Assembly (NCBI GenBank): GCA_021713415.1
Contig: JAKJJQ010000003.1
Location: forward strand, 1-64,000
Direction of reading: 5' to 3'
DNA from: M0027 sp021713415
Lineage (GTDB): Bacteria; Pseudomonadota; Gammaproteobacteria; Francisellales; Francisellaceae
Length of the DNA: 64,000 nucleotides
Shown here: one piece after another, positions 28,605 to 36,325 of the stretch
Numbering within the stretch: position 1 is the first letter of the stretch
Layout of the letters: each line of letters begins with the position of its first letter
Notes under the pieces: generated by a model
Database searches by the model: none
The model's input: only the letters and a program-made list of their open reading frames with translations
What the model was told of the DNA's origin: nothing
Program-made: the position numbers and the translations under genes

Positions 28605-28735
28605 AAGGGTCAGAGGCAAAGACAACCACGACTTCAAGCTTATTACAACACCATTTAAAGGCTTAGAAGTACTGCTTCTGGGGGGAGGGGTTATATGCGG
28701 ATGCTTAAGATTGCAACCCTGGGCATCCGTCATTA
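28605..28735 (+). ncRNA. GC-rich intergenic segment with H-type pseudoknot potential
   Basis: This part of the 322-bp LysR/MFS intergenic space is clearly richer in G+C than its AT-rich surroundings and is not coding. It can form a hairpin AGAAG/CTTCT (28665-28669 with 28675-28679). Two interleaved stems follow: GGGTT/AACCC (28688-28692 with 28715-28719) and CGGATGC/GCATCCG (28698-28704 with 28723-28729). The interleaving makes an H-type pseudoknot about 120 nt before the MFS start. It could be a riboswitch-like leader or, alternatively, an operator for LysR. I do not recognise a known class. Confidence 0.3.
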
Positions 28736-28848
28736 ACCAATTAAATCTATTTTTATTTTCTAAAAATATGAAACATATAAATCAAATTTCTATTTTAGTG
28801 ATTCCAATGTTATAGTGAAGCCAAATTAGTCGTTATGGAACATTCAAT

Positions 28849-30036
28849 ATGTGGAATAAAAACGAGCGTACGACACTACTTATCCTTATACCACTTGTTT
28901 TAAGCATTGCAATTTCAATGGATATTTTTGTCCCTTCAATTCCAAGTATTGTTAATTATTTTCATAGCAAAGCAACGACTGTCCAATGGACACTAACCAT
29001 TTTCATGTTTGGTTCAGGCATTGGTCAACTAATATTTGGGCCACTGGTTGACCGTTTTGGTAGAAGGAAAATTGTCTTAATTGGTACAAGCATCTACTTT
29101 ATTGGTACTTTACTGTGTTTTTTTGCACCTTCAATCAACCTATTGATATTAGCGCGTTTATTCCAGTCAATTGGTGCTTGCTCATTAATTGTCGTAGCCT
29201 ATGCCATTGTACGAGATATCTACTCAGTTGAAAAAGGCGCAACGATGTATAGTAAATTAGGTTCTGTTACAATGATTGCCCCAGTTACAGCTCCCTTATT
29301 AGGTGGCTATTTAATGTTATTATTTAATTCATGGCGTGCAACTTTTGGATTTTTATTGTTATTTGCGATTGTCACTTTAATTGTATCTTATTGCTTTATC
29401 AGTGAAACATTAAAAAAAGAGCAGCAAATCAAAATTAACCTCAGCGTATTAATCCATAATTATTTTACCGTATTTAAAAATGGATCATTTCGCTTATATA
29501 GCTTTATTACACTTATGTGTATTACAGCATTATTTTGCTTTTGTGCAATCTCCCCTTACTTACTTATTAGCGAACTTCAAATAAGCGTACAGTTATACGG
29601 ACTTTGCTTTGGCCTAAATGCAATCGTATTTATTATCGCAAGCTTATTATCAAATCGATTAAGTAATCAATTTAGTATGCAAAAAACAGTACTTTTTGGT
29701 GTTTTATTTTCAATAATTGGCAGTGTATGGATGCTGATTATTAACGACTTAAATGGCTTAAGCGTATTAAATTTTATGTTACCTATGATGATGCTTTCAT
29801 TTGGTTTAGGCTTATCATTTGGCCCTGCAACTGCATTAGCTTTAGCAAACTTTTCTCAACTTGCAGGCACAGCATCTGCGCTTTTAACCTCAATACAATT
29901 CTTAGGCGCTGGCATTATTGGTTCTTTACTTACAATCCATGGGGTACATAATGCAACCCCTTTTGCAATATTAATGGTCGTAATGACCATATTAGCATTA
30001 TTATTTTTACAACTTCGCTTACTAATTAAATCATAA
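28849..30036 (+). CDS. MFS multidrug efflux transporter, Bcr/CflA type
   Basis: A 395-residue protein with about 12 membrane helices. FGPLVDRFGRRKIVLIG between helices 2 and 3 is the MFS signature, and ARLFQSIGACSLIVVAYAIVRDIY with the overall opening MDIFVPSIPSI is typical of the Bcr/CflA drug-exporter branch. It is divergent from a LysR gene that may regulate it. It converges on pyrF with only 18 bp between stops. Confidence 0.88.
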   Translation: MWNKNERTTLLILIPLVLSIAISMDIFVPSIPSIVNYFHSKATTVQWTLTIFMFGSGIGQLIFGPLVDRFGRRKIVLIGTSIYFIGTLLCFFAPSINLLILARLFQSIGACSLIVVAYAIVRDIYSVEKGATMYSKLGSVTMIAPVTAPLLGGYLMLLFNSWRATFGFLLLFAIVTLIVSYCFISETLKKEQQIKINLSVLIHNYFTVFKNGSFRLYSFITLMCITALFCFCAISPYLLISELQISVQLYGLCFGLNAIVFIIASLLSNRLSNQFSMQKTVLFGVLFSIIGSVWMLIINDLNGLSVLNFMLPMMMLSFGLGLSFGPATALALANFSQLAGTASALLTSIQFLGAGIIGSLLTIHGVHNATPFAILMVVMTILALLFLQLRLLIKS

Positions 30037-30054
30037 GCTCTTTATTTTTTTGTG

Positions 30055-30795
30055 TTAAGCAATGATATTTTGGCGTTTTAAATAAGCCTCAAAAGCTTCC
30101 TTTTGATACCTCAATGCAGCCTCTTTAGGATTATCTGCTTGATAAATACCACGCCCAACAATAATAATATCACTGCCATGATCTAAAATAGCTGTATTAG
30201 GCGTATTATATTGCTGCCCTAATGCATCCGTACCTGACTTTAATTGAACGCCTGGTGTCATCACGACTAATTCATCACAAGTTAGTTTTTCTTGCGCGAT
30301 AAAACCTATAACAAAATCTTTATGCTTCTGTGCTAAATGAATGGCTGCTTGTGTATAAGAAGATGTAAAATAATTTTCACTACTACTCATTTGTGCTAAT
30401 AATAATAGTCCAATATCACGACCTTGAGCACCTTTTTTTAAGCCGGTAATAATCCCCTCACCCGGTAGAATATGCGCATTAATAATATCAGCCCACTGCG
30501 CAATATGATAAATACCATCACGCAGCTGATGAGAAACTGTATTACCAATATCAGCAAACTTTCTATCTTCAAAAATTAAAAATTCGTTGTTGTCAGCTAA
30601 TTGTCGCAACTTCTTTGTCACTGATGGTGTAAAGTCTTCTAAAATATCAATATGTGTTTTTAATACACAAATATGTTCTTTTGTTTGCTCTACTAAATGA
30701 ATTAGAAGATCAGCTTTAGTTACATCTGCTGAAACTGCAAGATTAGTTTTTTTAGTTTGAATAATTTGATTTAATTGATTAAGGATTGGATGCAT
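30055..30795 (-). CDS. pyrF: Orotidine-5'-phosphate decarboxylase, eukaryote-like (URA3-type)
   Basis: A decarboxylase of about 246 residues making UMP. The order and wording of its blocks (CVLKTHIDILEDF, FLIFEDRKFADIGNTV, KDFVIGFIAQE, MTPGVQLKSGTDALGQQY, GSDIIIVGRGIY) are close to fungal and animal OMP decarboxylases, not to the short E. coli type. The catalytic K-D-K-D array is in KTHID and DRKFAD. The frame extends to 30825, but the ATG at 30795 has AAGGA 7 bp upstream. Confidence 0.93.
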   Translation of the reverse strand: MHPILNQLNQIIQTKKTNLAVSADVTKADLLIHLVEQTKEHICVLKTHIDILEDFTPSVTKKLRQLADNNEFLIFEDRKFADIGNTVSHQLRDGIYHIAQWADIINAHILPGEGIITGLKKGAQGRDIGLLLLAQMSSSENYFTSSYTQAAIHLAQKHKDFVIGFIAQEKLTCDELVVMTPGVQLKSGTDALGQQYNTPNTAILDHGSDIIIVGRGIYQADNPKEAALRYQKEAFEAYLKRQNIIA

Positions 30796-30880
30796 TTGAG
30801 CATCCTTAGATAAGCTATTAGTCATATTCTAAGTTCAAGGCCTTATTAATAATCTTAATAGCTATTGTATTTAATTTTAA

Positions 30881-32011
30881 TTAGGCATGCAAAGCTAAAG
30901 TTCTACGCCATTTACGCTTTTCTAATCGCATCATGCGTTTTAAGTGACGAACCTGCTTTTCTAAATCAGCAATATGTGTTTTAGATAATTGATCTTGCTT
31001 TGCTTTTAACCAATCACGTTTCGCTTTAGCCCATTGACCGATTGCATCAGCAACCTGATGGTATTGACGTTCTAATGCATGATAACCATCTGTAATACCA
31101 GTCGTTGTTTTAGAAATTAATGATGGCGACTCTTTAAGCTCTTGATACTGCATTTTAATTTTTGCATGCTCAATAACTTCTTTCGGCGTTCTTTTTAAGT
31201 CTCTTGTCCAACCAACATACTGACAGGCTGAGATTAACCATTTCGTTGGGTCAAAATCATACCAATGAATACCATTACGATAATCACCAGCAAATTTATG
31301 GTGGAAGTTGTGATAGCCTTCACCATAAGTAACTAAAGATAAAACAGGATTATCGCGCGCTGTATTTTTATCATTAAATGGACGTTTGCCCCAATAGTGT
31401 GCCGCTGAGTTGATAAAGAATGTAAAATGATGGTTTAAAACAATACGTAATATACCCGCTAATAAGAAACAGCCCCAGGCACTACCATAGAAGCTACCAA
31501 TTATAAATGGTAACAAGAAACCAAAAAATGTAGCAAACCAGCCATAGTAACGGTCTTGAAGTACTAACCACTTATCATTCATTAAATCTTTAACATCAGA
31601 TAAATCATCTTCACCACTTTTATGCTCTTTTAGCATCCAAAATATATGAGCATGCCAAAAACCACGCGTGATGCCGTACGGATCTTTATCTTCATCATCA
31701 CAATAACGGTGATGCTTTCTATGATCAGAAGCCCATTGGATTACGCTATTTTCAAGCGCTGCTGTTCCAAAAATTAAGAAAAATAGTTTTAGTGGTAACG
31801 ATGCTTTATATGCTCGATGCGACCATAGCCTATGATAACCAGCTGTTACTGATAAACCAGTTGCAACCATAAAAAAGCCAAACCAAAACCAGTCCCAGCC
31901 ACTATAACCAATAGCAAAACCATACCATGGTACAACGGTCAAGGCGATAATAAGTGTTGGAAATAAGACTAAAATTGCCTTCCAGATTAACTTACCTTTA
32001 TATTCGCTCAT
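30881..32011 (-). CDS. Membrane fatty-acid (acyl-CoA delta-9 type) desaturase
   Basis: A 376-residue di-iron membrane desaturase introducing a double bond with O2. The three His boxes are HRLWSHRAY, DHRKHHRYC and YHNFHHKFAGDYRNGI, around four membrane helices. The C-terminal 100 residues form a basic coiled coil (KTHIADLEKQVRHLKRMMRLEKRKWR), which extends beyond the usual catalytic core. A perfect FNR-type palindrome lies about 150 bp upstream. Confidence 0.92.
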   Translation of the reverse strand: MSEYKGKLIWKAILVLFPTLIIALTVVPWYGFAIGYSGWDWFWFGFFMVATGLSVTAGYHRLWSHRAYKASLPLKLFFLIFGTAALENSVIQWASDHRKHHRYCDDEDKDPYGITRGFWHAHIFWMLKEHKSGEDDLSDVKDLMNDKWLVLQDRYYGWFATFFGFLLPFIIGSFYGSAWGCFLLAGILRIVLNHHFTFFINSAAHYWGKRPFNDKNTARDNPVLSLVTYGEGYHNFHHKFAGDYRNGIHWYDFDPTKWLISACQYVGWTRDLKRTPKEVIEHAKIKMQYQELKESPSLISKTTTGITDGYHALERQYHQVADAIGQWAKAKRDWLKAKQDQLSKTHIADLEKQVRHLKRMMRLEKRKWRRTLALHA

Positions 32012-32156
32012 TTATTTTAAACCTTATAATATTTTAATTATCTTCATTACAATAAATTTTGTCGCTTTCACTAACTAGTTTACCGTGATGAGAGCTTGAT
32101 TGTATAGCGTTTTTTACATAATTTCCAGTTATTTTTGTTTATTTTTTGATCAATTT

Positions 32157-32170
32157 TTGATTTAAATCAA
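32157..32170. promoter_or_regulatory. FNR/ANR-type palindrome between desaturase and DUF202 genes
   Basis: TTGATTTAAATCAA is an exact match to the FNR half-sites TTGAT-N4-ATCAA and is fully palindromic. It lies 146 bp upstream of the desaturase start and 120 bp upstream of the DUF202 gene. A second short palindrome TTGATCAA (32146-32153) lies just beside it. Oxygen-responsive control of an O2-requiring desaturase would make sense, but this is inference from sequence only. Confidence 0.45.
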
Positions 32171-32289
32171 TAAAAACAGAGATAATCACTAGCAATTATT
32201 TGGCTTTCTAGTATACATTTCTCATCATAATAGACCTATACTTTTATAATAAAAGTCATAATATTACAGTTTTTTATGGAGATTTTTTA

Positions 32290-32664
32290 ATGATTAAAAG
32301 CTTCAGTGACCATGCAGCTAATGAACGCACATTTCTTGCATGGATTAGGACAGCAATTACCATTATGGCATTTGGCTTTTTAATTGAACGATTTGATATA
32401 TTTTTAAGCTATCTGCATCAATCGGTTCATAATCCCAATATTAAATTTCAACATTCATTAAGTGCTGAATTAACTGGACTTCTTCTAATGATTGTCTCAG
32501 TTATAATGATTATTACAGCAACGATACGCTATTTAATGCTCAAACGATCGATTGAATCAGAGAAAACACAAAGTTATGGTTCACTGTTAACAAATGTCTT
32601 ACTGGCAGTTCTACTTGTGCTTGTATTTATGTTCCTAGCCACATACATTGGTAAAAATGTTTAA
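32290..32664 (+). CDS. DUF202 family inner membrane protein (YidH-like)
   Basis: A 124-residue protein with three membrane helices and the DUF202 opening ANERTFLAWIRTAITIMAFGFLIERF. GGAG lies 8 bp before the ATG. A TATAAT hexamer at 32245-32250 could be its -10 element. The family has no established molecular role; it is often found near stress or phosphate-related genes. Confidence 0.88.
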   Translation: MIKSFSDHAANERTFLAWIRTAITIMAFGFLIERFDIFLSYLHQSVHNPNIKFQHSLSAELTGLLLMIVSVIMIITATIRYLMLKRSIESEKTQSYGSLLTNVLLAVLLVLVFMFLATYIGKNV

Positions 32665-32777
32665 AATCGCATACAACACATAAAGATATATCAAATTTGT
32701 GAAATTTATTTATTTTAAGCTACAATTTCAATAAACCATTATAAAAATAATAAAAACAAGATTAATTATGGGGTTGC

Positions 32778-33821
32778 ATGAATCAAGATAAGGCTTTAAA
32801 GCTAAATATTGCCGTATTATTTGGTGGTATTAGCATTGAAAGAGATGTATCAATTGCCAGTGCGCAAACTGTGATAAAAGCATTGCGTAGTAAAGGACAT
32901 TGTGTAACACCTTTTGATACTGAGCAAGGCATTTTAAAAGAATACCAGGAAAAAGAGATATTTAGCTATCATGTTGCACAGAGCCCACCAGATAAATATC
33001 GCTATCAAGCAGACGGTAACTTTAAAACTAATCTATTTAAGTACTTAAATGATCTTAAATCTTATGATCTTATATTTCTTGCATTACATGGTCAATTTGG
33101 TGAAGATGGGCATGTTCAAGCAGTGTTAGAGCTTGCAAATATTGCCTATACTGGTAGTAATGTTATCTCTAGCGCACTTGCAATGAATAAACATTTTAGT
33201 AAGCGTTTAGTGCAAGCCGCAGGTATAATTACACCTAATTGGCGCTTAATTAGCCAATTAAATCACCATGATGTTCATGTCCATCAATTCCCAATTGTTG
33301 TTAAGCCTAATACACAAGGTTCAAGTATTGCAGTTAATATTGCTTATGATCAGGATCAGTTTGATGCAATGCTTGAGCAAGCTTTTTATTATGACAATGA
33401 AATATTAATAGAAGATTATATACAGGGAAGAGAATTTACAATCGGTGTTTTAGATGACCAAGCACTAAGCCCAGGTGAGATTATCACCGATGAAGACACC
33501 TTTAATTATTATCATAAATATCAACAAGGTACTGTCAAAGAAATTTTTCCAGCTGAAGTTGATCAATCATTATCAATTTGCATTAAAACTGCAGCACTAA
33601 CAGCACACCATGCATTAGGCTTATACGATTATAGTCGTGTTGACTTTATGTTAGATGAAAAAGAGCAACTTTGGTTTCTTGAGGCTAATTCACTACCAGG
33701 GCTTACGCCAACCTCACTCTACCCACAATCGGCTAATACTTCAAATATTTCCATTGCTGATGCGTTAGAAGAAATTTGTTTTAAAGCATTAGGACGTTTT
33801 AGGCGAAAAAATGTTAGATAA
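32778..33821 (+). CDS. ddl: D-alanine--D-alanine ligase
   Basis: A 347-residue ATP-grasp ligase making D-Ala-D-Ala for MurF. It has LFGGISIERDVSIASA, LALHGQFGEDG, PIVVKPNTQGSSIAV, YIQGREFTIGVLDD and FLEANSLPGLTPTS. GGGGTTGC sits directly before the ATG. Unlike many proteobacteria, it is not inside the division cluster here. Confidence 0.94.
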   Translation: MNQDKALKLNIAVLFGGISIERDVSIASAQTVIKALRSKGHCVTPFDTEQGILKEYQEKEIFSYHVAQSPPDKYRYQADGNFKTNLFKYLNDLKSYDLIFLALHGQFGEDGHVQAVLELANIAYTGSNVISSALAMNKHFSKRLVQAAGIITPNWRLISQLNHHDVHVHQFPIVVKPNTQGSSIAVNIAYDQDQFDAMLEQAFYYDNEILIEDYIQGREFTIGVLDDQALSPGEIITDEDTFNYYHKYQQGTVKEIFPAEVDQSLSICIKTAALTAHHALGLYDYSRVDFMLDEKEQLWFLEANSLPGLTPTSLYPQSANTSNISIADALEEICFKALGRFRRKNVR

Positions 33822-33833
33822 ATTATATTAATT

Positions 33834-34337
33834 CTACGATTTACCTCGTAATTTAAGCTGCATATTGATTCTTGCTTGATCTAACTTCATATCAAAAATA
33901 GATTTATCTTCTTGAGAATTAAAAATAGGATCAATTTTTCTATTTAAAGCCCTATATGCACATAATGTTGCTTCAATAGGCTCTAAGTCATAATGCTCCT
34001 TAGAAATCCAAGCTTTTTTACACTTAGTTGAATTATGAATACGCTTCTCATCTTTTTTAGGTTTATCTGTTGGAAATATCGCAACCCAATTAAAGCTCCC
34101 AACTACACTAGTATTATTTAATGTCTTTAATCTAGCTTCAATAGATTTCTCAGTCATACCTATTTTAACTCCATGCTGATTAGGATTATTTACTACATAA
34201 ACTACACCTCCATATCTTTTTATATGCACAGGATCTTTAAAACAATGGGGACAATTATTTAATTTAACATCATTGTGTAATAAAATTTGAAATTTATTTG
34301 AACAAACTTGACATATTCCATCTATCTCCAAAATCAT
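33834..34337 (-). CDS. Zinc-ribbon + T5orf172 (GIY-YIG-like, MUG113) domain protein
   Basis: A 167-residue protein. A CxxC zinc ribbon (ICQVCSNKF...NCPHCFKD) lies in the first 40 residues. Then comes a T5orf172-type GIY-YIG-like core with GVVYVVNNPNQHGVKIGMTEKSIEARLKTL. The start at 34337 has GGAGG 5 bp upstream; the frame opens at 34349. Such domains occur in phage and restriction-linked proteins and may be nucleases or regulators. It converges on ddl with 12 bp between them. Confidence 0.75.
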   Translation of the reverse strand: MILEIDGICQVCSNKFQILLHNDVKLNNCPHCFKDPVHIKRYGGVVYVVNNPNQHGVKIGMTEKSIEARLKTLNNTSVVGSFNWVAIFPTDKPKKDEKRIHNSTKCKKAWISKEHYDLEPIEATLCAYRALNRKIDPIFNSQEDKSIFDMKLDQARINMQLKLRGKS

Positions 34338-34349
34338 TAGAGCCTCCAT

Positions 34350-34669
34350 AATTGCATAAGCTATTACTAATTATTATAAACTAATTTTATCAATTTCAAT
34401 AATTATCACTTTATCCAAATCTAAGTATAGCGTCATTATCGAACAATTATTTGCATATAAACTTGCTAACATTTTAAGACGCGATAAATCGCGCCTCTAC
34501 AAAAAATTAGATTCATTGATTTAAAACATCCATCATATAACTATAATCATGTTTATATTACTAATATATAGTTATTAGACTGAAATATAACTCAGTAGAG
34601 ACGCGATTTATCGCGTCTTTGGTAAAAAGTTTTTTCACTCTGTTGATGTGATAAACTAATATAAATATC
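34350..34669. other. 320-bp intergenic region holding the inverted repeat
   Basis: No gene is seen here. The region lies between the divergently placed 5' end of the T5orf172 gene and the 3' end of the thioesterase gene. Besides the nested inverted repeat it contains only AT-rich sequence; the part nearest the T5orf172 gene probably carries its promoter. Confidence 0.5.
34476..34619. repeat. Nested inverted repeat, MITE-like
   Basis: Two 25-bp arms, 34476-34500 and 34595-34619, are inverted copies differing at one base. They carry the core GACGCGAT...ATCGCGTC and end in CTCTAC/GTAGAG. Each arm is itself nearly palindromic. The 94-bp centre holds a further inverted repeat, ATAACTAT (34537-34544) with ATAGTTAT (34568-34575). 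The GC-rich arms stand out in an AT-rich gap. The structure suggests a non-autonomous mobile element or a strong hairpin; no target duplication is evident. Very similar CTCTAC/GTAGAG-ended repeats are known to me from filamentous cyanobacteria. Confidence 0.6.
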
Positions 34670-35092
34670 TTAGCGATCCTTCACAGCCATCGTCAAACGA
34701 CTCACAGAAATAAGTTTTCCTGCTTCATTATGGATATCAATTGACCAAACTTGCGTTGTTCTACCAATATGAAATGGTTTAGCTGTTGCAATAACTTTAC
34801 CCTTATAAGCTGCACGTATATGGTTGGTATTAATATCTAATCCAACACAGTACTGCTTTGTTAAGTCAACGGCATAATTAGCAGCACAACTACCTACAGA
34901 CTCTGCAATCACACAAGAAGCACCCCCATTCATAATACCAATTGGTTGTTTGACTTTATCCGTTACAGGCATTTCTGCTTTTACATAATCATCTCCAACT
35001 TCAGTATAAACAATTCCTAAAAGATCTGATAAAGTTCCTTTACCGCGTTGATTCATTTCATCTGCTGAGGTTGGTGTTTTCCAAATATTCAT
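34670..35092 (-). CDS. Hotdog-fold thioesterase (PaaI/YbdB-like)
   Basis: A 140-residue hotdog-fold protein with the PaaI family segment QPIGIMNGGASCVIAESVGS, including the catalytic-type Glu, and the closing strands TTQVWSIDIHNEAGKLISVSRLTMAVK. These enzymes hydrolyse aromatic or fatty acyl-CoA thioesters. The frame opens with TTG at 35098; the ATG at 35092 is preferred. It stands alone with AT-rich spacers on both sides. Confidence 0.88.
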   Translation of the reverse strand: MNIWKTPTSADEMNQRGKGTLSDLLGIVYTEVGDDYVKAEMPVTDKVKQPIGIMNGGASCVIAESVGSCAANYAVDLTKQYCVGLDINTNHIRAAYKGKVIATAKPFHIGRTTQVWSIDIHNEAGKLISVSRLTMAVKDR

Positions 35093-35254
35093 TATCAAAT
35101 TCCATCTACTTAATTACATGGATTTATCATATCATAACCAAGCTAAGCTTTATGGTAAAATTTCTATATCATCTTTAAGGATATTAATTTTGTCACATAT
35201 AAGTTAAGAAAAGCTTATAATATATATTTTACCCCCTTTAATTGTATTAATTTT

Positions 35255-36199
35255 TTATATATACTCACATTCCAATCTGATATTTATATCACTTGCACCA
35301 TAAAAAACATTTGGAACATCAAAAGATTGTACTTGACTATCTATTTTATCTTTTATCATTTTTAAAGCATCGTCAAAAGTTGTTGTTTCTCCATATTGAT
35401 TGAAAAAAGAACTTATCGTTCCTTGATTTTCACAGATAAAACGTAAGGGATGACCTTGTTGGATCGATGATTTTATAAATTCATAAAAATGCTTTAAGTC
35501 TTCACTAGATAAATTATTAGATTTTAAATAATTCTTTAAATCATCTTTAAATTGAGCTTTTTTAGCTGCTAAGTCATCGATATTTACAAATTGTGCATTC
35601 TCTAAAAAATCATCAATATGCTTATTATTTTTAATAACATATAAATGATTCATATTAAAATCATCTGGAAAAGGAGAAGTGTAATCTGGATTATTCACTG
35701 TATCGGAGTGATAGCCAATATAATAGCTTCCAGGAACCTTGGTATCCTCATTTTTATCCCTATTCGGACATGGTTTAATATTATTTTCCCTAAGACTTTG
35801 TTCAATTTCTTCTGTTATTTGCGCCCAGAATTGAAAATCTTCTGCTCGCTTATCTTGATATGCATATACAGTAACCTGCTTGCCGCCTTGTGTTTCAACT
35901 TCTTGATTTGTGCTAAAATTTGCTTCAGGGGTAACTACCTTAAACATTGCAATATCATGTTTAATTAAAATATCACCAATAAGACGCCAAGCTTTTTCTA
36001 TATCAGCATCATCAACTCCAATATGAAATTTCCAAGCGTTTTTATCAGGTAATGTATTAACCGGTTTATTTACTTCACTTTCAAATGTATAAAAAACTCG
36101 ATCAATATAGCCAATGTAATTGTTTCGCATTTTATCAGCATGTTTAGGTGATTCTTTAAGATTTTTAAGTTGAGTATAATCAGAAACAACATTTGGCAT
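35255..36199 (-). CDS. OspF/SpvC-like phosphothreonine lyase-fold effector candidate
   Basis: A 314-residue protein without signal peptide. Residues about 55-170 follow the OspF/SpvC family block by block. WKFHIGV carries the Lys57/His59 pair and FKVVTPE carries Lys87, matching the catalytic His and Lys. KQVTVYAYQD matches the SpvC strand QFTLYIKPD, and SLRENNIKPCP...YYIGYHSD matches SLSEN-type and YLSYRNE segments. The Arg and Lys residues that grip phosphate in SpvC appear replaced (by His164 and Tyr114), so the substrate may differ. A 140-residue C-terminal extension follows, ending CEYI. The frame opens with TTG at 36208; the ATG at 36199 has AAGGG upstream. It is a likely secreted effector. 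Confidence 0.68.
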   Translation of the reverse strand: MPNVVSDYTQLKNLKESPKHADKMRNNYIGYIDRVFYTFESEVNKPVNTLPDKNAWKFHIGVDDADIEKAWRLIGDILIKHDIAMFKVVTPEANFSTNQEVETQGGKQVTVYAYQDKRAEDFQFWAQITEEIEQSLRENNIKPCPNRDKNEDTKVPGSYYIGYHSDTVNNPDYTSPFPDDFNMNHLYVIKNNKHIDDFLENAQFVNIDDLAAKKAQFKDDLKNYLKSNNLSSEDLKHFYEFIKSSIQQGHPLRFICENQGTISSFFNQYGETTTFDDALKMIKDKIDSQVQSFDVPNVFYGASDINIRLECEYI

Positions 36200-36325
36200 A
36201 ATTTGCAACCCTTAATTTATATATCTTATAAATATATTTAACAAAACCATACCAAGTATTGATACGTGTAAATTACGGTAATATTGAAAAAGAATATAAA
36301 AACTATTTAATTATACTTAATAAAA

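Noticed and set aside
28408..28815. Plus-strand open frame across the LysR/MFS intergenic region
   Set aside because: Its first third is antisense to the LysR helix-turn-helix and the rest has no protein-like pattern.
35255..35266. CEYI at the end of the OspF-like protein as a CaaX box
   Set aside because: The Cys is at the right place, but Glu and Tyr at the a positions are not typical, so I do not claim prenylation.
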